From: Eupeodes corollae
Taxonomy: Eukaryota > Arthropoda > Insecta > Diptera > Syrphidae
DNA: 64,000 nt
NCBI RefSeq assembly: GCF_945859685.1
Contig: NC_079148.1
Coordinates: 141,047,133 to 141,111,132 of the forward strand
Reading direction: 5' to 3'
Of the stretch, positions 49,879-61,990 are shown in pieces. The notes beneath the pieces were generated by a model. That model saw only the letters and a program-made list of their open reading frames with translations, ran no database searches and had not been told where the DNA came from. A program made the translations under genes and the position numbers. The first letter of the stretch is position 1, and the number at the start of each line of letters is the position of its first letter.

Positions 49879-50557
49879 TTGCTGTTGAATGGGCTGCTGT
49901 TGTTGTTGCTGCTGCATTAGTTGCGATGATGATGAGCCTGAGGCAATTGCAGTTGCTATTGAACCAGAATTCGATGAGGAATTTGGTGCGGAACTGCTGG
50001 CGGCCTGCGATAAAAAGCATTCGTTTTGGGCCATTGCGAGGATGCGCTTCTTCTGCGATTGTCCCGGCTCGTATTTGATGGTGGCGTGTTGATACTTGGG
50101 GCTGTTGCCAGTACCTCCGCCGCCGCCGTTGCCGCCACGTCGATGGTCCTCATTGTCGCTGTCACCTACGGTTACGCATGATATTACATTTTTGCGATGC
50201 TTACTAGATGAAGCTGATGTGGATGCAGATGAGGAGGATGAAGGTTGGTGGTGGGATGGGATGATACCTGGATTCGAGGCACTAGCGTGATGCGTTATGC
50301 CGACGCCTCCAGATGAGGAGGAGCAATGATTACTTAGGCTATTGCTACTATTGTTATTATGATGTTGAATCATTTGTTGTTGTTGTTGCTGTTGCTGCTG
50401 AGAGCCTGCTACATGAGATATATGATTAATGTTTTGGTTATTACCGTTGTGGTAACTTGTGCTGCTACTAGCCACGTGATGTTGTTGTTGCTGTTGCAAC
50501 TGCTGCTGTTGCTGTTGCTGCTGATGGTGGGACTGTTGCTGTTGTTGCTGGGCAACT

Positions 50558-50589
<32 letters not shown>

Positions 50590-53500
50590 CACTTGCTGTT
50601 GTTGAAGTTGTTGTTGTTGATGGTGCTGTTGGTGAACTTGTTGTTGAGCAACTTGCTGTTGTGCAACTTGTTGCTGCTGTTGTTGTTGATGTGGTTGCTG
50701 TGGCTGGTGTTGTTGGGGATGTTGCTGATGCTGCTGCTGCTGTTGTTGTTGTTGCTGTTGTTGTTGATGATGTAATTGTTGCTGTTGTTGATGATGCTGC
50801 TGTTGTTGTTGTTGCTGTATCTGCTGGTGCTGTGTATGATGTTGCACAATACTCGATGCAGACGAAGAAGAGCCCTGATGGGCAGGCTGGTTGTTGGTTT
50901 GCAAACCACTACCATTGTTATTCCTGCACGATAACGATGACGACGATGCAGATGTCTGCAACATTGACGGATTCGTCTGGGACTGTGCATGTGCACGTTG
51001 CGTTGTCGACTTATGATGTCCACTGTGTATCGCTGCCAAGGGAACATCTGGCGACTCGTCTTCACTGTCAGAGATCGTAATCACTGCCGTCGGTGACGGT
51101 GTGTCGTGAATAGTGATCGTCTGCTGTTTCACGATCGCACTATGACCCATTGGTTGGCCAACAACACCATTTCCACACGAGACCACATGGTGACCTCCAC
51201 TATTTGCCGTAACATACGACGATGACGACGGGTGACCACCGGCGGCAATGAGCTGAACATTGCCACCATTGCTGCTGCCACCGTGATGATGATGTCCACT
51301 GATAATATCTGTAGAAAAAAAAGGAAGAAGTTGTTTTCTTGAGTAAGTTGAATTCTTTGGAAAGATGCAAAGTTATGAAGTCGTGCGTGAATGAGTGAGT
51401 GAGAAAAAATAGGTGTACACTTACTGCTAGATGATCCAGCAACAATTGCTGCACCACTGCCACTGTAATAGTTACAGTTGTGCGAACCGTGATTGTGATA
51501 TTGTGGCGAAACGTGTGCACGATTATAACGCTGCTGGTGCGGCGGTGAGCTCTCTTTAACTCGCTTCTTAACCGGCGACAACTGATTTGCTTCCTTCTTT
51601 TCGTGACGCGGAACTCTGTAAGAATTTCCTTTACTTTAGAAAGGATGAGTGTAAAAGATATGAAATATGAATTACTGCCTGGCTATGGACCACTTGGACA
51701 CTAGCTACGATTAAATTATGTGTTTTGCTATTTTTTGAAAAAAGGTTCAAAGACTTACACTAAATGATGCACTGGAGACTCTTTTTTGAGTTCATTTCGC
51801 GGTATATTCAGATGATGTTTGGGATAGATTTCTTCCACGTTAAGGAATGGCGCGGAATCAACAATTAACGAATGGGCTGGTGCCTGTTGGGGCCATGATG
51901 GAACCAATGCCATTTGACGTCCATTATTTGGCCAAGCTACACCGCTGGCTTGCACTCGATTTGTTAGAAGCATTCGCTGTCCAGATGATGGTTCAACCAT
52001 AGAAACCGGCACAGGCACATTCACATATTGTTGAGGAGGAACCTATAAAAACAAAGGTATTAAATATTAAAGACACAACTTAGAAAGTTTAAAAGTTAAA
52101 AACTTACTTGAAGAGGGGGTTGCATCGCTGCACTTCCAACGACGACATGCTTGGTGGGACTCGGCATTGCTTGATAGGAGGGCGGGCATAAAATATTCGA
52201 AACCAACTGATGTTGGAAAGTATCCGTTCGACCTTGGGTATATTGACGACCAACATTGCGTCCACCATAGATCTGATAGAGACCTTCGTATGTAATAGGG
52301 CGATCACGGACCAAACGTTGAACTTGACTTGTCAGTTGATTGTTAATCGTAAACGTCATGTTCTCAGTTGTGTTCGGGACAAAGTTTGTGACCAATGTCG
52401 ACGTTGGTTGGACTCTTCAATAATACAAAAACAAATTAAATTAATCGATTGGGTTCTATAATTGGGCAATTAAAAAACAAACAAAATACTTACGTATGGA
52501 AATCGCCACGCCGACAAACCTCCATCATTTGAACAGAGGCTTTGACATTATTACAATAAACATAATCAACCAAATGTGTTAGTCTAACAAATGAATGATT
52601 AAGTGCTTCGGCAGGTGTGAGCCTTCGTTCTTGATCAATTGTTAGCATTCGTTTTAATAAATCAATAAATTCTCGACGATCGGTCTTTTCGGCCAATAAC
52701 TGACCACCCTCAAGGTCAGTTGGCACATTAACTTGTCCAATATCATCTAAACAATTAAATATATACTTGCGAGCCTCTTTACTTTTTGTATTCGTTTCAG
52801 CCTCGTGCTCTTCAGTGGTTTTCAGTCTCCAAAAAGGGTAAGTCGATTCGACGTCGCGATAGAAAAATTTCGAGGTCTTCGATGCGCTATTAAGCATGTG
52901 CTCGGTGGGCAGACCTTGTGTCTGTGATATGTACCTGTAGTAATACAAATTTGTATTTATTTATATTCATAAGAAAAGCAAACATTGTGATGTGGTTCTT
53001 CTTTTTACCTTATTTGATCAAATTCAGACGATCCCGGATACAAGGGCCAGCCCAAAAATAACTCTGCCACCACACAACCCAATGACCACATATCGATCGC
53101 TTCGCAGAATGGCAGACCCAGGATAATCTCAGGTGCACGATAGTAGCGCGATTGTAAGTAAGTATTGCACACGGTTTTGCTCACATGTGATGCACTACCA
53201 AAATCAATCACTTTGACTCTAAATAAAATAAACAAAAATCATAAGTATTGAGGTTTTCAAGACTCTGAGATGAAAGTGGGACAAACCTGTAGGGTTGCCG
53301 CACAGGGTCAACCAACATAATGTTCTCAGGTTTCAAGTCAGCATGAATTAATCCGAGTTGTTTAAGTTTCAACAACGCCGTTAAGACCTTTTGTTTTATT
53401 TTTGAAGGAGAAGAAAAAAGAAATTTTAAAGTTTGGTTTCGAAAATTAGACAAAGGTTTTGCTTACCTGCTCAAGAATCGGTCGAATATACTTCAACGGA

Positions 53501-54081
53501 AGCGGTGAGAATTTATTTTGTTTCAAAAAATCATAAAGATTCTGTTCGAGCATTTCAAATACCAAACATGTGTGATTTTTATGTTGGAAACATTCAAATG
53601 CCCGAACAAAATTAAATTCATCAGCATTTTCCTGACTTAAACGGGACAATATTGAAACTTCAATTTGTCCTTGTCGAGCATAAGATGGATGATTTTTAAG
53701 AATTTTTATAGCAACAATTTCTGATGTGCCACGTTTCCAGCATTTTACAACTTGTCCAAATGTGCCACGTCCCAAAAATTCCAAAACCTTAAGAAAAAAA
53801 AAAGATTACAATCATGTTTTAATTTTTGGGGTTTTTAATTACCTCATATTCTGCAGAAAGAGAATATAAAACTTCATGTTGTACTAATTGATAGTCACCA
53901 TCAGCTCCACTGCTCGACCGTTTACTGGGGGGCTGCGTATTCGCATGCCCCCCAGAGGTCGCAACTTTCGTATGCGCCGTTTTGGAAATGTTGCTTGCGT
54001 TTGTCGTGTTTGCTGTTGAGGGTGCCGTCGTGCTGATTACACCACTAGACTTTGAAGAGTCAACACAACCACAATCACAGT
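49206..54081 (-). CDS. Hipk: Homeodomain-interacting protein kinase, 10 coding exons, N-terminus missing
   Basis: Join on the minus strand: 54081-53843, 53787-53467, 53387-53287, 53218-53009, 52934-52494, 52414-52108, 52042-51759, 51615-51425, 51308-49411, 49340-49206. All sites are GT/AG and phases match, giving 1,374 full codons plus TAA. The kinase domain shows Gly loop LGRGTFGQV, VAIKIL lysine, HADLKPENIML catalytic loop, VIDFG, the activation loop TYLQSRYYRAPE with the Tyr pair that HIPKs autophosphorylate, and ARKYIFNCLDD. After it come NFVPNTTENMTFTINNQL, a SUMO-interaction-like AVITISDSEDE, the conserved NVISCVTVGDSD, long Gln tracts and a C-terminal PLSPAQVASKHAHYAP. HIPKs are nuclear CMGC kinases that phosphorylate transcriptional regulators in Wnt, Notch and Hippo signalling. 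The first coding exon is not visible. The last exon, ending WYGE, is supported by phase only. Confidence 0.95.
49840..50830 (-). repeat. polyglutamine-coding CAG/CAA tracts in Hipk
   Basis: Mixed CAG/CAA codons give several long Gln runs with His, interrupted by VAQQQ-type spacers (about 50480-50820), and shorter tracts at 49840-49915 and 50370-50400. Antisense frames over this region give Leu/Val-rich open frames that are artefacts. Confidence 0.9.
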
Positions 54082-54806
54082 CTGAAAGAAAAAAAGAGAT
54101 TGTTGGTTAGAGGATTGAAGATTTCTTGGGATTTGTTGGTGGGTAATAAAATATGTGGTTAAAATTAAGACTTCTTGGTAGTAGTTTTTAAATTTTTTTA
54201 TAAGTTCTAGTTTCTCAAGCTATTAAATACTATTCGGAAATCATATTGGTAAGCTGAAGGGACAACCTTACTTTGATGACCATTTTTAGTGATTATAAAG
54301 CGGCGATACTCGCATATGCTTATTCCAGTAGAGTCACATGTCAAAGATTCTACAAGTTGGTTATTAACCCAACCGCCGAGTCTTTTGTGAACGAACTAGA
54401 TTGAAGGACAAACAATAGTTATGAAGATTAAAGAGATTTGGCTGGGAAGGTCTTACAAGGACAGATTTATGGCCGCCACGTGAATTATATAATTAAAAAT
54501 ATTCAAGTAAAATGGAGCTGGCACAATATATGGACACGAACACCACATATTGATTGTGTCACGAGTTTTTTCAAAAACATTTTTTCATTTGTTTGCGTAA
54601 ATGTCTATTTAGAAGAGGCGATAATCCTCTAACAAAGTCCAGAGACTATCCAGCAGCAGCGATAGGGAGTAGAAAAAATAAGCATGAACCATGGTGGAAG
54701 ATCAAGTTCCACTAAATCATCTACCACACATCATAACCAACCCATTTGACTCTTGATATTTGCGACTTCTGAGTATCATGTGTATTTTGTGTTACAATGA
54801 AACATA
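54082..54806 (-). other. start of the presumed 5' intron of Hipk
   Basis: The sequence upstream of the acceptor tctttcag (next to 54081) shows no further exon. The required preceding exon must end in phase 1. I found no matching coding segment up to 64000, so the intron may be over 9.9 kb. Confidence 0.5.
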
Positions 54807-55251
54807 CAGCTTTGGCCAAAATAATAGGAACAAATCGTAATTCTATGTATTTATGTCTTTAGCAAATGTGAAAGGTAAGAAAACGAAAATTTTATTTTAA
54901 TGGTAAATCTTTCTAAATTTGTGATTTTTAAAAAGAAGTATAAAATGTTTAGATTTTCAAAGTCATTTGATGCAGGCTTCATAAGATTAGGAAAACTTGT
55001 TTTTTGTTCAATATTTGTGGAGGAAAAATCCTTATTAAAATTTTTTAGGATTATTTTCCATAGAGCCAACTAGGTACTGAAATTTTTGTTAACGAATTGA
55101 GTAAAACATTTCAGTGACAATTCTCCAAGCATTCGTTTTATTAGAAAGCTTATGTATAATTTTTTGGTCAATGGAACATTAATGCTGGTTCTTTCGAATC
55201 TACTTCTGTTGAAAACGCAATCTAAGGAGCATATTTTTATTGGAAACAATT

Positions 55252-56348
55252 TCATAGTATTTCATTATTTACGGTTTTTGTTTTCTGCAAATTATTGTAG
55301 CCATTTCAAAATTTGGACAGGGTTAAGAGAAGCAACCCTCCACGTTTGAACATTGCTTCCATGAGCTAGGAATTTAAACCGCCTCACGTTGGGATAAACA
55401 TTTTTCAATCCATTCCAAATTAATCAATTTTTGTTTCAACAGTTTAAAGTGCATCAAGGCGTATGTAGTACATTGTTGGAAAATGAATCCGCTTCAACTT
55501 CTATGGATTATGTTAGTTTCTGCTGGATACCAAGAACCGTTCTAGAAATTACTTGAGTGTCAAAACTTTAATACAGATTTTTTGATGTCTTAAATAGATT
55601 ATTTGAGTTGGGTTAGAAATACTATACTGGTCATAATATTGTATTTATAAAACTGTGTACTCAAAGCTCTGTATTTGAAAATGGTGTAAATAAGCTAAAA
55701 AAGAAAAATCGTTTCGATAGTTTAACAAAGAGAGTATGATTTTTGATTTTTGGCCTTTTGAAAGTACATATTTTGAATTACAGAACTTTTCATAGTATGG
55801 CATTATTTACGGTTTTTGTTTTTTGCAAATTATTGTAGCCATAACAAAAATTGGACAGGGTTAAAAGAAGTAACCCTCCACGTTTGAACATTGCTTCCAT
55901 GAGCTAGGAATTGAAACCGCCTCACGTTGGGATAAACATTTTTCAATCCATTCCAAATTAATCAATTTTTGTTTCAACAGTTTAAAGTGCATCAAGGCGT
56001 ATGTGGTACATTGTTGGAAAATGAATCCGCTTACGTCTTTTTCTTTGCAATTTCAACTTCTATGGATTATGTTAGTTTCTGCTGGATACCAAGAACCGTT
56101 CTAGAAATTACTTGAGTGTCAAAAATTTAATACAGATTTGTTGATGTCTTAAATAGATTATTTGAGTTGGGTTAGAAATACTATACTGTTCATAAAATTG
56201 TATTTATAAAATTGTGTACTCAAAGCTCTGTATTTAAAAATGGTGTAAAAAGGCTAAAAAAGAAAAATCGTTTCGATAGTTTAACAAAGAGAGTATGATT
56301 TTTGATTTTTGGCCTTTTGAAAGTACATATTTTGAATTACAGAACTTA
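55252..56348. repeat. 540-bp tandem duplication inside the Tc1-like element
   Basis: Copy 1 is about 55252-55789 and copy 2 about 55790-56348. Both run from tcatagtat to tttgaattacagaactt and are nearly identical. Copy 2 has about 22 extra bases (near 56032) where copy 1 has a gap. The high similarity shows the duplication is younger than the element's decay. Confidence 0.85.
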
Positions 56349-56714
56349 TAAAACTGAATAATTTTGAGAATAGGCTATCATCAAATTTTTTCACTAACCA
56401 TACATTATCAACACATTTGGTAACAGGAACATGTACCAACCTTCTTTGAATAAGCACGAATTTTTTAAAAGACATTAGTTTTCATGTTTTAAGTGACTTT
56501 TTTCATAAACATGCCATTATTTTGACTTTTCAGTACTCTAAGTTTACAGTGTTTTGAATATGTATCATGACTTCAAGCAGTTTTTTGGTTCAGTGTTTTG
56601 CTGCACTTCATACTGTGTGGCAAATTTAAAGAAAACTAAGACACATAATTTCGAAATCAATTCCAGATTTGAAATCCTACCAATTTTGAATTTTTTTAAA
56701 CAAATAAGAGAGAG

Positions 56715-57079
56715 ATTGGGTAGGTTCAGACAACAAAAGGGATTTCATATGCTATCCAAAAAAATTAATTAGTTTTTCAGCTGTCAATAGTTTCAAACTT
56801 GGACTTGAACTTTTCAATTGTAATATAACCTTTAACCAAAAAACATTAAACTGAATTGTGCAGAAAATAAATACAGTCAAAAAGTTAAAAGTTCTGCGTT
56901 TAGGTAAATGATAAAACTTTGATGGGCTGTAATTTTGACGTAAGTAGCGAAATTTTTTTGGCTAACTTTCCAGTCAATTTTTCAAGAAAGTTACTAGTGG
57001 GAAGGACTTTTTTGTGGGCTTATTAGGTACTTGAAACTTACTTTAGCTTTAAGTCGCTTATGTCGTTTGAAAAACTGTC
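56715..57079. mobile_element. decayed MITE-2 copy inside the Tc1-like element
   Basis: The left end taggttcagacaacaaaagg and right end aagtcgcttatgtcgtttg match the MITE-2 termini with several changes. The interior word ctaactttccagtcaa is the inverse of one in the 33.6 kb copy. Confidence 0.5.
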
Positions 57080-57169
57080 AATTTAAAGAGATTTTATATC
57101 AAGTGATGAGTAAAAAAATAGAGTTTAACACAAAAGTAATAAATGGTCCTATTATTTAAGCCATAGCTG

Positions 57170-58426
57170 TACATTATGTACTTTATATATATTGGAGACT
57201 GGAAACACAGCGCCGTTTAATGAGATTATGATTAATGCGTTGTTAATCTAATTATTGTGAAACAATGTACGTATAATGAACGTTCCCAAACATATAATAA
57301 TATAATAAGCCCTGTAATTACCAATATACATACACACAATACAGTACATGAAAGTACCATATATGTACATACAGTATATGAATGAAATGCGAGATAAAAT
57401 TCAATGTTTGTTAATTAAAATTTGAATTATGGCAAATAATTTAAATGAGCTTTTAGAGATTTTTTGATTTTTTTTGTTTGCAATTACGTAGTAAATTGAC
57501 TCGGGTGAAAAAATGGACGTATGAGGTACTCAGTACACTGTACTCGTAGAAGTTTTGTGAGTTCATGATGCCACCTCACTTCACCACCCTGCTGTGGTGT
57601 ATTTACATTATTATAAAACAAACAAAAAATAATGGTTCATATTTACTTTGTAACAAGTTCTCTATTATGTGTATTTTTTGTTTTTTAAATCATGTAGACT
57701 ATTATGATGTGTAATATATCAAGTATAGTGTCACATGAAACCTTGCACTCGACAAAGCCATCAACGACGTTGCCCGACGAGAAGAGACTTTTCAATGTCA
57801 AGGTATATACTCGTCGTACTATGCGGCATGGTAACAGAGTATGGTAACTAAAAAAGCAAAGAATAGAGGCGATAGTGGCGGTGGCGGTAGCTTTGGCGAC
57901 ATTACATTATTCAAAAAACCAACAAAAGAGTGATTTATTAACTTCTCCTTGTAGACATTTAAACGGCCAGACTTAAATCTCGTAGGTGGTGGTGGCGGTA
58001 AGTTTCTGAGAATAAAATCTCATTAAGACATTTTATCTACCAAGGGCATAGTTATGTTATATAATATTTATAATAAAAGAAGCATTAAGGTCATCAAAAA
58101 AATGGATAATTAATAAATAGGAGCTTAATTAAAAGGAAGATACTCAAAGGGAAAATTATTATGTTAACAAAGAGTCAATAGTTTGCAATTAACCTTAACG
58201 ACTCGATTGGGATCGTATAGTGTTTTACAATAAGAGGTTTGATTTTACCGATACACGCTTTGACAATGTAGTTCAAAAATAGTCAAAATTTTGCAGTTCA
58301 GTTTACATTACCAAAAGAAATGTTTCCTTAAATGTTAGTAAAAATATTCTATAAAAATTCTTTGGAAGTTTAAACTCCTACTGTTTTTCGATTTTTTGTT
58401 CAATGTGATAATGAATCATTTTTGAG
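57170..58426. other. intronic or intergenic spacer
   Basis: It includes short GGC/GGT-rich pieces (57885-57910 and 57985-58000) that are too short to support an exon. Nothing else is recognised. Confidence 0.4.
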
Positions 58427-58427
58427 G

Positions 58428-59151
58428 TCCGTCAAGTTGGAAACACCACAATCGAATTTCGAACTTCAAATGATGCAGGAATTTATGGCTCTTTTTGTGC
58501 TCTAAACCTTGTTTTGTTCAAAAATACCTTTCCCATCAAACTTTTGGTGAACCGAATTTGGCACTAAGGTTCAAATTTAAAAACAAAAATTTTGATGAGG
58601 ATGCAAAGTAATATAAGGGCAAATGTAAATAAGTTGAGTCTGTCGAGTTTAGTTTGGACGGAGTGACGTCATCACAAATAGATTTTTGTCTGTAAATCGC
58701 ACCAATGGGAATGAAAAGTCAAAAGTGGTTTCTTTTTTATTTTCCCCAAATATTCTTATTCTTCATCTACGTTGTATTTTATTTTTTAATTTTTTTTCAT
58801 ACTGAGAGAATACAAATCCGTTTTCGATATTTTTTGTTTGAGGTTTTGAAGCCACTTTTGAAGTGAGAGGAATTTTTGAACCAAACCGGTATTGTAGCAG
58901 TGAATTAGCATAAAAATAGCCCTACATTTTCTCAACATAGTTTACTTTAGAAAGTCCCCAAAAAAGTCAGCCTTGTAACTTAATTAATAGGGTAAATTTT
59001 TGAGAGTTCAGCGAAAGCCTCATCATAATTTTTTTTTAACTTTAAGCTCTTAGGTGTTTCCAGCTTGGCGCCATTTGGGATCATTACATATTCTGCATCA
59101 CTAAAACTTTGATTGAATTGAATTTGATTGGGGTGTTTCTAACTTAACGGA
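58428..59151. mobile_element. MITE-4, about 720-bp TIR element
   Basis: The left end TCCGTCAAGTTGGAAACACC and reversed right end TCCGTTAAGTTAGAAACACC are inverted repeats that continue with C(A/C)CAATC(G/A)AATT. Further in, TGATGCAG appears on both sides. A third gtgtttccagcttg word lies inside near 59052. No target duplication could be defined and there is no coding capacity. Confidence 0.65.
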
Positions 59152-61820
59152 CATTCATTTTCAATTTTTTGATGCACCAAAATTGACAGAAACATATTGT
59201 TTTTTATTATATTATTTATCTAGCGGGATTACAGAGGATCATTAATGTGGACTTTTTATTACAATAATTGTGTTGGCCTTCAAAAACGAAAATAACGGCT
59301 TTGCATTCCTGATGATTTTATATTTTAAAGCCATGATTATTCTAAGGATATAACAAAAAAACGTCTAAAAAAGCTTATTTATACGTTCTCAAGAATCCCT
59401 AATAAGTCCTCCTCAAAAAATGCAAGATTAAAGGGGGCGGGTTTGTAACCACTGTGAAAAGCTGAGATCTAAGATTTCAGTTAATAAACATTTGTAAGAA
59501 AATTATTAGAATAATTTCTTAACAAAATCCTTATCATTTCTTTAACATTAAATTATGGATGGCGCAAAAATGTCGATACGGCAGTAGAATTATGATATTT
59601 TAGCCCTCGAAGTGTAATTCTATCCAAATGTCATATTCTCCCTATCTCTTGCAGAACAAATTACTTATAGCGTGAAGTTTAAAAAAGTACTCCCGATGGC
59701 GTTAAATTTAATTATTTAACATTTTATTTCAAGTACTACCTAAATTATTATGCGTGTAATTTTAATGATTTTTATGAACTTTAAAAATAAATATAAACTA
59801 TCCCAATTAGAGTAATATTATTTTTGTCTTGAAATTCATTCACTTAGTGTTGCTATGTCGAAGGCATAGTCTACAAGTACGCCAGCTCATCATTACAACT
59901 CTCCCCTCCCCCCAAGGTACTGGTATCTAGTTCGTCTTTGGCTAAAATAGAATCTTTAGCGTTGCTGTGTAATAACTTGGCAGCCCAGCGTTCAAAAATA
60001 ATTTCTCGTCTTCCTTGTTGGAAGGAAAACACTTTCAATACTTTTTCTTTTTCGTATTTTGAATGTTTGTGTGTTAAATGACGCTTTCAAAAGTCTTTCA
60101 ACCGAAACTCACAAATTTTCTTTCCCCAGAGTGCCATTTTTACATACAGTGGGTGGTAGGTGGGTTATTTTTGGTTGGCACCTACAAACCTCCTCTGTTA
60201 AGTACTGCCTTGAATGATGTAAGTGCATTTACTTATTTATATTAAAACAGGTAACAGTAAGGTATCTTGATAAATTATCAAGTTTCAATAAGTTCTTGGA
60301 AGGCAATTACAAATAAGGGAACAATAACTCATGACAGATCAATAAAACAAAAAGAAAATGAAAACTCTGCAAGTCAGCAGCGTCTATTTCTATACTTTGG
60401 CTTGTTGTTTTATTATTATTGTGCCTCTGTGGTGCTATAAATTGTGACATTTTCTTCTTTTTTTTTTTTGGTATTTGAGGGTAGGAATTTCTTTGTGTTT
60501 TTTTATGATTATTTTGTTTCGTGGAAATTGTGAAAAACCACGTAAGCAATTTCCGCAATGAGTGTAAAACCGTCAACATAACAACAAAACGAAAAAATGT
60601 AGGTAACGTTGGGTTTTTCTTGCTGCCGAAGTCTTCTTCTTTTTATTTTTCTATTGGATTTTCCAATGTAACAAAAGCAGCGTAACCCAACTGTCAATGA
60701 CTTTTCTTTCTTTTTGTTTGTTGCTTTAGTTTTATTTTTTTTGTGGTCGGTTGGTAAACGACTTGGTCGTCTTCGGTCGTTGGATTTTGATGTGATGTCG
60801 GTAAAAGCTAGAAGAAAAGCCAGCACCACTTCACTTCATGATGATGATTATTTTATTCATAACAATCAACTGCTTCCTGGTATTAACTTTAAGTATCGCC
60901 TTCTTGGCGGCGCGGCACGGCTGCAGCGTCAATCAGTTCACAAGTAGCTCTATATGCAGAAGTGGTGCTATTCTGTCCCTCTTTCTTTGGTCCAATGGTC
61001 ATCATCAGTACGCTGATTGATTATTTCCAGAATCGACAGCATTCACTTCTGGATGAGATTATAATGTTTCTTCAATCAAGCAGATAGCAACCAGCCAGCA
61101 GCGGTAGCGGTAATGATGATCATCGTTTAGATGAATGTGTTCATTACAGATCTGTCAAAGTGGAAAAGGAACATCGACCGTGGATCAAAGTAACACAACG
61201 TGTGTGTAATACATAATTGTCATCATTTCTCATTAAAAAGTATGAGAAAGAGTGGAAAATAATGATAAATGCAGTGTGATTGTTTGACGGTTTTAATAGT
61301 GAAACAGAGCATAGATGAACATTGAACAATACTTTGGTGGAAAATCAGATCACAAGAAAGTTTTTAAAAGTTTTGACGGTTTGGGTGATATTCTCTTGGA
61401 ATTATTTGTAATCAATGATTGCAGCAGAACTAACAGAAATCTGTCTCAGCTATAGTTCTTTTTTTATCAGGATATTATGTAGATTCTTAGAAAATAATCG
61501 AGGAACTTTTATATATTCACAAATTAATGAAATTTTAGTAATTCACAAAAAATAATATTCAGCAAAACCAATCTCAAAAATACTCTTTTTTAAATGTGAA
61601 AACATACACTACTTTGCAAAGAGAACTTTTTCAATAGCTTTTTGTTATTATATCGGAAATTTAATTTCAACCCTGAAAGTATAGAAATTAATTCTGTACA
61701 ATTCCTTATATGGAAATTCTTAGAAGTTTTGCAAACAGTGTATAATTTCCTTTAAGTAGAAATCAATTTATTTTCAATATTTTGAACAAGCTTTAAATTC
61801 AGATTATATCCACCAAAAAG
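59152..61820. other. intronic or intergenic region without recognised genes
   Basis: The 60.6-61.1 kb part is less AT-rich and has overlapping open frames on both strands (for example 60509-60829 minus), but none has a domain or splice context. A regulatory element is possible. Nothing firm was found. Confidence 0.4.
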
Positions 61821-61990
61821 TAGCTTGGGACACGACCCACACTAATAATAATTCGAAATCTCTACTGGTGTTTGAGCTTTGGACGACGAAAAAAACTAAG
61901 CGAACGTACGAACTTACGTTCCCACGCACGCACAGACATCTTCCTTTATTTAATCGGACTGATTACAATAACTTCCAATGAGAAATTAAA
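61821..61990 (-). repeat. interspersed repeat R1, copy C (internally deleted)
   Basis: On the minus strand it reads aatttctcattggaagttat, then gatgtctgtgcgtgcg, ttcgtacgttcg, cgtcgtcca and gtgtgggtcgtgtccca. These are both ends and the conserved 5' block of R1 copy A, with about 700 bp of the interior missing. It is only about 170 bp long. Confidence 0.75.

Larger units (their letters stand above)
54807..57169 (-). mobile_element. Tc1/mariner-like DNA transposon, inactive, with intact ends
   Basis: The left end CAGCTTTGGCCAAAATAATA and right end (reversed) CAGCTATGGCTTAAATAATA form terminal inverted repeats of about 25 bp, each bordered by TA (54805-54806 and 57170-57171). Length is 2.36 kb. 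Minus-strand conceptual pieces include FIFQQ followed by a basic segment and LEW, reminiscent of the FQQDNxPxH...LxWPxxSPDLN part of Tc1 transposases, at about 55470 and again at 56010. All frames are broken. A 540-bp internal tandem duplication and a decayed MITE-2 copy enlarge it. Confidence 0.75.

Noticed and set aside
50359..50775. Leu/Val-rich plus-strand frames opposite Hipk
   Set aside because: They are antisense of CAG/CAA repeats. No start context or splice support was seen.
57885..58005. GGC/GGT-rich pieces as a possible upstream Hipk exon
   Set aside because: Too short, interrupted by stops, and no donor in the required phase. No HIPK N-terminal sequence was recognised.
60509..60947. 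Overlapping open frames on both strands in a less AT-rich region
   Set aside because: No domain, no splice context and mutually overlapping. More likely chance or regulatory DNA.
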